Shown here in pieces: positions 51,778 to 62,494 of a stretch of DNA of 64,000 nucleotides (positions are counted from its first letter, which is position 1; every line of letters starts with the position of its first letter). Under the pieces are notes generated by a model. That model saw nothing but the letters and a program-made list of their open reading frames with translations, ran no database searches and was not told the origin of the DNA. Source of the stretch: Leptobrachium leishanense (Eukaryota; Chordata; Amphibia; Anura; Megophryidae); the NCBI GenBank assembly GCA_009667805.1, contig CM019064.1, positions 379,065,120-379,129,119 on the forward strand. Direction: 5' to 3'. The position numbers and the translations under genes are program-made.

Positions 51778-52140
51778 TGCACTGACGCCTGTGCCACATC
51801 TATATCATTTTAATTTTTTGGACCGCAGGGTCCAACCCTGCACTCTTCCACAATACTACAGAAGGGTTACTGTATGATAGTACTTGCTGGCAGTCTGGCA
51901 CCAAAAGCACAATATCTGGGTGCACTGACGCCTTTACCAGATTCATATCTTTCTAATATAGGACCGTAAGGTCCACCCCTGCATTCTTCCACAATACTAC
52001 AGAGGGGATACTGTATGATAGTACTTGCAGGCCTGGCACCAAAAGCACAATATTTGGGTGCACTGCCACTGACGCCTGTATCCGATTCATATCCTCAGAG
52101 GGGTTACGGTGTGACGGCACTGTTGCCGATGCTAAAGGCT
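51778..52140 (+). repeat. Tandem repeats in the hAT 3' region
   Basis: About three units of roughly 135 bp sharing TGCACTGACGCCT, CTTCCACAATACTACAGA, ACTGTATGATAGTACTTGC and AAAAGCACAATAT. A further diverged unit lies left of the Penelope insertion at 46,930-47,018. The Penelope target site is therefore a repeated sequence in the hAT tail. Confidence 0.82.
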
Positions 52141-52707
52141 CAATTTTAAAGCACCTATTGTTACTTTCATCCAAAGCCTGCATAAGTTTCACAATAATTT
52201 AGCCAAAAAAATTACTAAACTTTTTCTGCCTGTCCGAAAATGTCTCCTCCTTTTCATACAGACTGCCGCCCCAAGCAGTTGTTTATGGATAGATTAAAGG
52301 AAAAGCATTTACCGTCATTTGAAACGTAATTTTTTTGTTTTTAAGTGTCTCTATACATCCTAGAAATTCGCCACTTCACGGGCAGGTTATGGGGACCTCC
52401 TAGGCACGATATTTGAAGGAATTTTTTTTTTTTTTTTTTTTGCATATTCAAGTTTATTCAAAATAAGGCATATTACAGAAATGCAAGGAAAACATTGCGC
52501 GTCACGTTACCAGGCATATAACAAATAGCAGGCCAACAATGAAAGAGGGCCAAAGTCACCCAGGTCAAAGTAATGATACATATGAAAGTTATAACTTTAA
52601 AGAGGGGTGAGACAATAATACAGGGAAGGAGAGCCATAAGGACTCAGGGTATAAACACAAAACAGAGTTCCCACGGCTGATGACATAATGCAAGAGTTGT
52701 AAAGGGT

Positions 52708-55700
52708 TCATGTGATTCTGCGTATATCTGATAGCCAATAATACCATTTTGCAGAATACTCCGCGTAGCGATCTCGGGCACGAAAAGTGAGTTCATCTAC
52801 CCCCCGAATGCACTCCATTTCATCAAACCATACCGAAAGTGGGGGGTGATATCTTGTTTCCAAAATCTGGGGATCGTGAGCCGTGCAGCATGTAACAGAC
52901 ATGGAATGATAGATTTTTTATAGCCTGAGATGCTGCAAGATGTGTGGTGTAACAGATAAAATTCCGGCGTGAATGGAGGAGAGGGCTCCACCAGCTTACA
53001 CACGTATTCATGTATACGTTCCCAGAATAACTGCACTTTCGGACATGACCACCAGATGTGTAGGTGGTCCGCGTGTGGCGCACTGCATCTCCAGCACAGA
53101 TCTCCACCCCCGCCTGAGAAGTGACTTAATCTGTCCGGTGTGCGGTACCATCTATATAATATTTTATAATTGACTTCCTGTATCCTAGTGGAGGGGGTGC
53201 AACAGTGAGCAAGGGTGTAGATCTTAGACCAGTCCTCATCCTTTAAAGTGATACGGAAGGAGGCTTCCCATTTGCCACAGAACTGAGTCGGAGGTGTAGA
53301 AAGTGATTGGAGGAGGCCATAGAAAAGTGATATACTGTGTGGGGGAGTTGTCCCTCGATGCGAGATGGTTTCAAATATCGTGAGGGGTCTACAATATTTA
53401 TCTAGCGGTGCCAGCGAGCCCAGGTAGGATATGAGCCGATGGAGGTGGAATTTACCCAGAAATCCTAATGGGCGGCTATATGGTAGTTGATCTTCCGCCA
53501 CCTGAGCGCCAGCCGTTAGGAAATGACGCGGGAGCGGGGAGGGGGGGTCTGCTGTAGGTGCCGTAGGGATGAGGTGCCTAGAGAATACCGGTAGATGTTG
53601 CAGTGGCATCAATGGGGAGGGATAAGGAGCCACCGGTAGCCTAGTCTGCAGGGAGCGCCAGACGGAAAGCGTGGCCAATGTAGTTGGGAGCGCATAGTGT
53701 AGGGGGCTTGCCAAATTTCGAGGCATCCATGGCAAGACAGCTAAGTTATCGCCCGCAAACCGTTTTTCAATTCCCACCCACAATTTAGGTGATGTGTTTT
53801 TGCCCCATTCCACTAGGCGTTGCATATGAGTCGCGCAGTAGTAGTGCCAAATGTGTGGCATGGACATGCCGCCCATGGAGCGAGGTGTAGTCAACAGATT
53901 AAGCTTAACTCGAGGCGCTTTACCATTCCACACGAACGTGCGGAACATGGAGTTCAGTCGTTTAAAAAAGAGTCGTGGTAAGCTAATAGGCAGTGTCTGA
54001 AACAGATACAATATCCTGGGTAAAACTGACATTTTTATAGTATTAATGCGACCGAACCACGATATATGCGGGAGAGACCATCTGCGTAAATCTAGTTCAA
54101 GAGAGGCTAAAAGTGGTTGGAAATTAGCTCGGTAAAGGTCATTAGTGTCCGGGGTCAAAAAAGTGCCCAGATATTTAAGTTGGCCCTGGCACCACTTAAA
54201 GGGGAACGAAGATTGCAGAGCTAGCGCCTCTTTAGGGGGAATGAGGACAGGCATGATTTCGGACTTATCCATATTCAATTTTAAATTACTCAGAGTTCCA
54301 TAGTCGGCAAACATACGCAGCAAAGTAGGCAGGGTGACCTTAGGGGAGCGCACAAAAAATAATAAATCATCGGCATATGCAGCCAGCCGATGTTCAGTAT
54401 TACCCACCCACAATCCGGCTATATCCGGTGCGTCCCTGACTGCTTGTAAAAAGGGTTCAAGAGATAACGCGAACAGGAGAGGCGAGAGGGGACAACCCTG
54501 TCTGGTACCATTTGAAATGGGGAATGAGTCAGACAGGACCCCATTAACATTAATGCGGGCTGAAGGATGCGTGTACAATGCCCGGATCCAGAGAATCATA
54601 TTCTCCCCCAGTCCCATATGTGACAGAGTTCGAAATAGGAAATCCCAGCGTACCCGGTCGAAAGCTTTGTCACAGTCAGTGGACAAGAGCAGAAAAGGAG
54701 CAGTGGTTAGACGTGGTGAACCGTGTATTAAGTTCACTGCCCTGACAGTACTATCCTTCGCCTCCCTCCCAGGAATGAAGCCCGTCTGATCCGCATGCAC
54801 CAAACCAGGGATGAACGGCTTAAGTCGGGTGGCCAGCACCTTGGCAAACAGCTTGACATCCTGATTAAGCAGCGATATAGGTCTGTAATCACTGCATTGA
54901 TCAAGGTCCTTTCCTGGTTTTGGGAGTAGGGTGACCGTGGCTGTAAGTGTGGCGGGGTGGAGGCATCCACCCTGCGTGAGGGAGTTGAATGCAGATAACC
55001 ATTGTGGTATCAACGTTTCTAGAAGTTTTTTGTAATATAAAAGCGACAAGCCATCAGGGCCTGGAGCCTTACCCGTGGGGGTGTCAGTAATGGCTATGCG
55101 AAGTTCCTCATCCGTAATAGGGGCTTCTATAAGTTGTCTGTTCGCTATCGATAATTTGCGTTTAACATGGGATTGCAGATACGTCTCAATCTTATGTGTC
55201 AAGGTGGATGTAGGTGGTGTCGTCTTGTCTAGATTATATAGTGTATGAAAATGGGAACGAAACACTTCCAGCATGGAGGAAGGCAGAGAGTGCTTCCCCC
55301 CAACCTGTCCGTGATTTTAGAAATGTAAGTTGAACTGCGTTTTTTGCGTAGAACTCTGGCTAGCAGTCTGCCACATCTGTTACCGTGTTCAAAAAATAGA
55401 TGTTTATAGTGTGTAAAGGACCTCTGGGCTTTAATATTTAGCAGTGAGTTTAAATCTGCTCTAAGCGCCGATAGCCGCACATAGTCCTCCTCAGAGCTAG
55501 TGGCTTTATGAGAGGCTTCCAATATGCGGATCTGGGCCGTCAAATCCTCCTGTCGTGCTATGCGCTCCCTCTAAATGCGAGCCCCTTGTTTAATGAGATA
55601 TCCCCTTGCTGTGGCTTTATGGGCTTCCCACAGCAAGGGAGGAGTGACGTCAGGAACTGAGTTGTCTGTAAAGTACTGAGATACCGCTTCCGTTAGGCCG

Positions 55701-56500
55701 GAGAGTACCAACTGGTCAGACAACAGGGTTTCATTCAGCCGCCAATGGGACGCCTTAGGTCTGTACAAGCATGAGTTGAGTTCAACATCTACCGGGCAAT
55801 GGTCAGACCATGTCTGTGAGCCAATTGAGGCGTATCTAATAAGATGTGATTGTGCGAATGGGAGAAAGATGTGGTCAATGCGAGAATAGGATTTGTGTAG
55901 AGTGCTGTAGTGCGTATAGTCCCTGGTGGAGGGATGTAACGCCCTCCAGCAATCCGTCAGGGTGGAGTCCAGTAATGTTAGTCGTGTCGAGCGGATGACC
56001 GACAACGGAACACAGGTAGACCCGCGTGAGGTATCAAGCTTAGGATCCAGTGGAAGGTTAAAATCACCTCCCACCACCAGGTTGCCGTCCTGAAAGTCAG
56101 TGACCACAGACATGATCTTCTTAAGGGCTATGTGTTGTCTGCGATTAGGGAGATAAATAGAAACGAAGGTGTATAGCTGTTCTCCAATAGTGCCTTTGAC
56201 CATGACATATCTGCCTTCATCATCCGCCTTGTGGGCCAACAATTGGAATGGTACATGCTTAGCAAACAGAACAGCCACCCCTCGGGATTTACCCTCCCTG
56301 TAATTACCAAAAAACCCCAGAGGGTATGAAGCGCTTCGGAGTGCCGGTGCCTTGTCACACAAAAAATGTGTCTCCTGAATAAGAGCCACCGAGACTTGAG
56401 CCTTAGCAAAGTCCCGTAAAGCAATATGTCTCTTAGCAGGTATGTTCAATCCTCCAGCGTTAATAGAGCGTATGAGCAATGGTCTGTGCTGGTATGCCAT
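52708..56500 (-). pseudogene. L1-type ORF2: endonuclease, reverse transcriptase, C terminus (broken)
   Basis: Endonuclease frame 55,571-56,500: IQETH (catalytic E43), GGDFN (D146, N148), SRIDHIF (D209), WSDHCPV (H234), all key APE-type residues present. A stop at about 55,571 and a frame change near 55,270 separate it from the RT frame 52,797-55,274: GKAPGPDG, STDCDKAFDRVRW, GTRQGCPLSPLLF, catalytic YADD (300-303), and a late Cys cluster (CWRCSAPHADHLHIWWSC). A third break near 52,805 splits off the last 40 or so residues (VDELTFRARDRYAEYSAKWY). With three breaks this copy cannot make ORF2p. Confidence 0.92.
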
Positions 56501-57249
56501 GATAGTTAACCCTTATACAAGAACCCGAAGTGGGTGTACCAAGGGGGAACGGGGTAAGGGAAGGAGGGGGGTGAATACAAAAAGAAAACAATTAAACCTG
56601 AACAAAATACCGCGAGCGTGTGCCCAAAGCGGGGTGTAAATCCCAGGCGACGCTCAGAGCGAAGCGGAGAGATGCCCCGCCTAAACAACTCCTTCCGGAG
56701 TGGGCTAATACCCCAGGGGAACGTATCCTGACATGAGAGTAATATAAGCGCAACAATAATCTGCAATAAAAGAGAAGAAAAAATTTACAAATTACAAAAC
56801 CAGAGTCTCCAGGCGAATCTCACCCGCTGTCGAACGACCATAATTATTGTGTCTTGTTGAGAAGTACTGTTAATGGTGCAATAAAAACCACACAGCCGTT
56901 CCAGGCGAAAAATGCGGGAAAGGGAGAGCAAAGGAACAGATATGTATTCGGCGTATGACGTTCTCCAAAATTTGCAAAGACCACAGCGCAGGTCCGCTGG
57001 TGCCGTCAGATAGCCTCCTCTCCGTGGCAGGACTTGTATGCATAGAACACGTAGAGGGGGAGCCATCCATCCCCGAAACCGCAGATGTCTCAATGGCAGC
57101 CAGAGGCAACGAAGGACACCACACGCAGTGTCTACATAATGTACCTCGCTCCACCAGAACTGTACGAACAATAGCGCGGGGTATTCAAACCTGCCATTAG
57201 ATGTTCTCTCCACGATTGTGCCATGTAACAGAAGGACGACGTGCAATCC

Positions 57250-58364
57250 TCAAGCCTCCTGTGAATCGAACTGTGCGAACCGTCCGTCAGCGGCGGCACC
57301 ACGTGGTGTTCTGCGCTGTCGGGGGACCCGTTGAGGCCTCTGCGTAGCAGAAGTGAGAAACCGTATTGGGTCAGGCCATTCCAAGATAGTATCGGGTGGT
57401 AGATTCAGCGTGGAGAGAAATTCAGGCAGTTCGTCACCACCACGCACCGTAACTGGGCCTTGAGGGGTGCGTACTTGTAATCCTGCCGGGTAGATCCACC
57501 GATATTGTAATCCCGCTTGTTGTAGGGCCGATGTTAGGGGTTTAAGTGCCCTCCTAGAATGTAAAGTGAGTAAGGATACATCTTGAAAGAGTTCCACTTT
57601 CGCTCCTTCAAATCGTAAGGCCGACTTATTCCTGGCCCCAGCCATGATAGCCTCCTTGACGCTAAACCGTAAGAGACAGCAAATGACGTCACGAGGGGGG
57701 CTGCCTGGGGGCCCCGGGATCTTAGGGCGCGATGCCAGCGCTCCATTTCCACTACAGCATCCGGCGCTTTTTGCAGTAGAAAATTAAATAGGTTGGTGAG
57801 GATGCGGTGTAGATCATCCGAATCGCGTTCGTTTTCAGGCAGGCCTCGTATTCTAATGTTATTACGCCTGCCCCTGTTTTCGAGATCTTCAAGTTGTCTG
57901 GTGAGAGTTTGAAGTAAAGTGTGATGCAGGGTTAACTGTGTGGAGTGGGCCTGAATAGCGTCCGCCTGTGCCTGGTGTACCCCCTCCACCGCCACTATAC
58001 GCTGGGTGAGGCCTAGGACATCTTGCCTCACCTGCTGTATTTCCCCTGAGAGGGAATGGTGTAGTTCTCTGGTGGCTGCTGCGAGATCATCTCTGGTTGG
58101 CAGGGCCCGCATAATCTGCAGGACATCTGGCGGCGGTTCCCAGCTGCTGCCGGGTGAAGCTGGGGAGTGTGGCGCTGGTGGTGTAGTAGCGGCCGCCATC
58201 TTAGGCCCCTCGTGTGTAGCCGGCCCGGCCACCATCTTGGATTCCCCCTGCGGAACCTGTGCTCCCGAATGCGGTGGAAAATAGCCACGAATCCCACTGT
58301 GAGGTGGGCTGTGGCGTTCCTCTGGGGTTCCAGGGGCTTGGGTGAGCCTTTTGTGCTTGCCCAT
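57250..58364 (-). pseudogene. L1-type ORF1 (Transposase_22-like RNA-binding protein), frameshifted
   Basis: Frame 57,534-58,364 starts MGKHKRLTQ, has a Pro-rich start, a coiled-coil heptad stretch (about residues 95-165) and the RRM signature LENRGRRNNIRIRGLPE. A frame change near 57,735 (GC-rich run) moves the C-terminal domain into frame 57,250-57,645 (AGARNKSALRFEGAKVELFQ). ORF1p trimerises and coats LINE RNA. The order coiled coil, RRM, C-terminal domain is as in L1. Confidence 0.88.
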
Positions 58365-58861
58365 GTCGCTTTAAAATGAAGCTGTGCTGCTGAAAGGTGA
58401 GAGTCCCTGGAGAGCCCAGCTAACAGGCAGCCATTAAGCTCAGCGGTCCGGACACGCCACCTCGTTTTTATTTTTAACCCTTATTTCATGGAAAACTCAC
58501 TGTCCCTTTTTAAAAACGTTTTTTTTTTTACTTTTTGTCCTTGTTTCCTGTCCCCCAGGGCACTACCCAGACCCCCATACACCTTTTTTTATGGCAAATA
58601 TGTAGCATATATGCCCTCTTGGAGGGCACTCTAAAAACCGAATTTTCAGCCCCATTGACTTGTATTGAGTTCGGATTCGAACATTTGGAAAGTTCGGGTT
58701 TGGGTACGAACCGAACTCGGGCGTGTTTGGCTCATCCCTACTCTTTACCCCCTCACTCAATGATTTCCCCCTGTACATTTCTTGCTCAGTTATTCCCTTG
58801 AAACTATTCCACTGAAGTCTCATTCTTGCTTAAACTTGGGAAAGATACTCAAAGATACTAT

Positions 58862-59016
58862 CAGGGTTATTCAGAGAGCGGTGAAAAGCAGGAGAATGAC
58901 AGAATGGAAAATTCTAGGTCAAAATAGCCAAACCCGAAAAATTCTCATCTCACTCTCCAAATCAGCTGTTTTGACCTAGAATTTTCCATTCTCCAGTCAA
59001 TCTCGCTGAATAACCC
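58862..59016. repeat. Fold-back MITE, copy 3
   Basis: CAGGGTTATTCAGAGAGCGGTGAAAAGCAGGAGAATGAC and the inverted ...CTCGCTGAATAACCCAG. Same family as 1,014-1,190. Inserted 113 bp right of the hAT end. Confidence 0.85.
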
Positions 59017-59565
59017 AGAACTGTCATGCCTTCCATGGGGCAGAGACAAGTATGCAGTAGATGGCGGGTGGTGGGTTAATTTAAGCAAGGTATACTTGGG
59101 AGAATCCGATAGAATAGTCGTGGAAAGCCAAAAGGTCAGGGCGGGCGGAGTTCGTTGCGAGGTCAAAAAGAGGAAGCCTGAAGGGTCTGGAGGAATAATT
59201 CTCAGAAAGGGTTAACAAGAATGAGGAACCAGGAAAGCCAATACAAGGCAACAACCAGGTACCTGACCAAAGGAGGAATGGGGTTTAAATAGGGAGTCTG
59301 AAGGAGCACACCCCTGCGGGGAGGAGTCACAGCCTCCAGTCCACCTACAGGTGAAGGGAGTGCCTGGTGCCATGGCCCCCTCTCCTTCTCATTCTCACTG
59401 GTCTGAGGACACGCCCCCTGCCGGTGAGCGCCTCCCATGGCCACCCCTGCCCTCAGTTTGACAGGCCACGCCCCCACGCCGAGGGCATGTGATGGCCGCC
59501 ATCTTTGCCAACCCCCCCCCCACCCGTTCCTGCAAGAACGTATTGTGTGACGAGCAGACCAGAAG
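59017..59565. other. Unassigned stretch
   Basis: Moderately GC-rich, no domain-bearing frame. It has the look of interspersed repeat (GGCAACAACCAGGTACCTG), but I cannot name a family. Confidence 0.4.
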
Positions 59566-59568
59566 ATT

Positions 59569-59640
59569 TATTTATAAAGGATTTTACCAGGAAGGATACA
59601 TTGAGATTTCTCTCGTTTTCAAGTATGTCCTGGGCTCAAC
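59569..59640 (-). mobile_element. LINE/SINE tail fragment
   Basis: TTTATTTATAAAGGATTTTACCAGGAAGGATACATTGAGA..., the same tail as at 30,363. Confidence 0.75.
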
Positions 59641-59742
59641 ATTAAATTGGTACTTTATTTCTGTAACAACTGTAATAAAATGCAAGATATTAAAAAAATG
59701 GCACAAATATACATATTAACAGAAAATAAATATATTTACTAT

Positions 59743-60619
59743 CAGGGTTATTCAAAGAGATTCGAAAAGTCACCGCACGTTCGGTGACTTTTTTCGTTCT
59801 CTTCAATTCGGTTCCTTTTGCCGATCCCATTTCGGTGACCCTGCGGTGTATTCAGCAAACACCACAGTGTCCTCGAATTGCAGGGAAAAGCTACCGCAAA
59901 CCCGACGCAAACTAACCGCAAAACCCAGCAAATGCACGCTGAAAACCCACAAAAACATCTGGATTAACCTGCCGAAAACCTCGGAAAAACCCGAGCAGGA
60001 GCCGATCACCCGCAGCGAAGCCGCCGCAAAAAGCCGAGACCGCAGACAGAGTGAAATGAATAAATTCGAAAAACAGTTTGCATGAATGATTGAAAAGTGA
60101 AACACTGTTTGCAAAGAAACTACTGAGCGAAAATGTCTGAAATTTACATATGAGGTCCAGGGAATGATAATAAAGAGGGCTGTTACAGAAAAAATAAGTA
60201 AACTTTAAAAAAAAAAAAAAAAAATTCAGAAAAATGCTTAAAAAATCTATAAATAAAGACTCTTTACTGCAGGATTTTATAATGAACGGTTTTATTAGAT
60301 ATTGCATTAAAACGGGAATATTTTTAACATTGAAGCCTATGGGATTCTTCTGAATAAATTTGCCGAATTAAACCACCGAATGACAGGGCATTTCGGGAAC
60401 CTTTCACTGCTGGTTTGTGTTCTCTGAATAGCTGAAGCAGTGCTTTTTCATGGGGTTTTCACTGCCCTCAAACAGGCACCGTATGTTCAGGCAATTTGGC
60501 AGGATTTGGCGAATTACCTGCTCTCTGGATAGCTGAATGGCCAAGAAAGGTAACTGAATGCTGAAAATCAGCGTTCGGTTACCTTTCTCAAGCAATTCGG
60601 ATCTCTTCGAATAACCCTG
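59743..60619. mobile_element. Non-autonomous DNA element, 877 bp, intact ends
   Basis: Ends CAGGGTTATTCAAAGAGATTCGAA / TTCGGATCTCTTCGAATAACCCTG with a 3-bp direct repeat TAT (59,740-59,742; 60,620-60,622). No transposase. Other copies: 18,862-19,698 (reverse) and the DIRS-split copy at 8,647-14,960. Confidence 0.88.
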
Positions 60620-60622
60620 TAT

Positions 60623-61130
60623 GTCAGACCTCAAAATTTCCACTCGCCTGCTCATATTTGGCGAGTGGAAATTAGCTGAGGGCGAGTGGGGCAGATTGCC
60701 CCATCAGTTGCTGGGTTTAGTGGGCCACTGCTTTACTTCTCAGCTCCGGTATTGGACTCTTGGAGTCCGAATCCGGAGCTGAGTGTCTGAACGGCACTGC
60801 CCCATCCAGCGCGACCCGTGAGATTCACTCTCGCGGGTCACGTGCCCACCCACGTGATGTGTCGCACACTCGCAGCGTATGTGCTGCGAGTCTATGATGC
60901 ATCACGGGGGTGGGTCAGGTGATGCACGGGAGGGGGCAGCACCAAATGCAGTGTGTCGATCCCAGACACGTAGCACGTGCTGTTCCCTGACTGCAGCACA
61001 AATCAGAGAGCAAACAGCAGAAGAGGCTATCGACTCCCAGTGGACAGCGGAGCAAGCCTGCATCCAGACTGGGTCTTGGCTGCTCTGTCGTCCTTCCTGA
61101 TCAGCCTTTGATTTGGTAAGTGACTGCGTG
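60623..61130. other. Unassigned GC-rich stretch
   Basis: GC-rich, with a short inverted repeat (GAGCTGAGTG / CTCAGCTCCG-type at 60,698-60,785). No recognised coding domain. Confidence 0.4.
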
Positions 61131-61145
61131 GGGGGGGGTGTAATG

Positions 61146-61700
61146 AGAATGAGAGAGGGGTTAAAAGAAAGAGAGAGAGGGTTAAAAGAAAGAGAGAGGG
61201 GGTTAAAAGAAAGAGAGAGGGGGTTAAAAGAAAGAGAGAGGGGGTTAAAAGAAAGAGAGAGGGGTTTAAAAAGAGAGGGGGTTAAAAGAAAGAGGGGAAT
61301 AAAAAGAGAGAGGGGTTAAAAGAAAGAGATGGGGTGAAGGGAGGTCCCTAACGAGTTTAAAACAAGGGATCAAGTCAAGGCGGACTTTGAGTCCTTCCTA
61401 GCCCCCCTTGTTACTATTAACAAGAATGTAGATTGGATTAAGGTGTCAATATCAGCTCGAGACAGGGTTTCGAGAAAAGAACATAAAGGACGGACAGGAG
61501 ACAGTTAATTCTCCACAGGGGGTTAAAAAGAATGTGGGTTAAAAGAAAGAGGGGGTTAAAAAGAGAGGGCTTAAAAAGAGAGCGTGTTAAAAAGAGAGAG
61601 GGGCTTAAAAAGAAAGGATTTAAAAGAGAGGGTAAGAAAGAGGGTTAAAAAGAAAGAGGGTTAAAAAGAAAGAGGGTTAAAAATAATTAAAGAGGGGTAC
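61146..61700 (+). repeat. GA-rich minisatellite
   Basis: Tandem units of about 22-24 bp, TTAAAAGAAAGAGAGAGGGG, from 61,146 to 61,330, then again more loosely at 61,515-61,700, with a unique 185-bp spacer (AACAAGGGATCAAGTCAAGG). Its translation as a repeated KERERGL peptide is an artefact. Confidence 0.9.
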
Positions 61701-61734
61701 AAAGAATGAGAGGGTGTGCGTAAAAAGGCAGTGA

Positions 61735-62030
61735 AGCTCTGTGATACGCTCCTACACACTGCACATTATTGTGAGTTTTATTGCAGTGGTGCTCTGATAC
61801 AGTAATGCATAGTGTGTATGAGTGTATCAGAGCACCACTGCAATAAAACTCACAGTAATGTGGCGTGTGTATGAGCATGAGTTTTATTACTGTGGAGCTC
61901 TGTGATACACTCATACACATGGCACATCACTGAGCTCCACAGTAATAATATTTACAGTAATGTGCCATGTGTATGAGTGTGAGTTTTATTGCCGTGGAGC
62001 TCTGTGATACTCATACACGCTGCACATTAT
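61735..62030. repeat. Palindromic satellite, second array
   Basis: Direct and inverted copies of a unit with CTCTGTGATACACTCATACAC, GAGTTTTATTGCAGTGG and CACAGTAATGTG. Same family as 25,640-25,960. Confidence 0.8.
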
Positions 62031-62494
62031 TTTCCTTTATGTTTACACCGCTTTGTTATATTATTAATGATAATTAAATAATAATTTAAGAGGTGCGTTT
62101 AGGGGAAGAGTTAAAGGTAATGGTTGGGTGGGGCATCTGGTGGCGAGTAACTCTTAAGGCCTGGCTAGTAGCTTGGGACCTGAAATTTTGAGCCCTGCTG
62201 TATGTTACGTGTTTAAAGGTGCATTCTGCATGGAGGTGTGTTAACCTCCCTGGTGGTCTAATTTTTGCAAACTTTTGTGTCTACAAGCGTTTCAATTTTT
62301 TCGGAAAGGAAATGTGGTGTTTTATACAGTAAGCCTGTATTCTGTAGGAATAAGTCACTGAAATCCGTGCAAGCAAGAGTCTAGTAAATACATGGAGTCA
62401 GAAGGTTTGAAACACGAAATAATAGTAATTTATTATCCCAAAAATAATTATCCAAAATAATGGAAATTATATTCAATAAAATAATCAAACCAAA
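62031..62494. other. Unassigned AT-rich stretch
   Basis: Precedes the truncated hAT copy. Contains no open frame with a recognisable domain and no repeat I can name. Confidence 0.4.

Larger units (their letters stand above)
52422..58450 (-). mobile_element. L1-type LINE, nearly full length, decayed
   Basis: Minus strand in order: short 5' UTR, ORF1 (58,364 down), ORF2 with endonuclease, reverse transcriptase and C terminus, 3' UTR, AATAAA (complement TTTATT at 52,453-52,458) and a 20-nt poly(A) tail seen as T-run 52,422-52,441. It inserted in the hAT tail. Target duplication not identified and 5' end uncertain by tens of bases. Belongs to the L1/Tx1 group by ORF1 and ORF2 type. Confidence 0.88.
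43112..58740 (+). mobile_element. hAT DNA transposon carrying nested Penelope and L1 insertions
   Basis: Terminal inverted repeats TAGGGATGAGC (43,112) and GCTCATCCCTA (to 58,740). Target duplication CTCTTCAC (43,104-43,111) / CTCTTTAC (58,741-58,748), 8 bp with one mismatch, as hAT transposases make. Without the nested elements the hAT copy is about 4.8 kb: 43,112-47,018, 51,778-52,421 and about 58,450-58,740. The transposase is frame-broken, so it is immobile by itself. Confidence 0.9.

Noticed and set aside
61113..61319. Repetitive KERERGL peptide frame
   Set aside because: Direct translation of a 22-24 bp GA-rich minisatellite, not a gene.
61146..61700. CRISPR-like short repeats
   Set aside because: Units are contiguous low-complexity tandem repeats without unique spacers, in vertebrate DNA.
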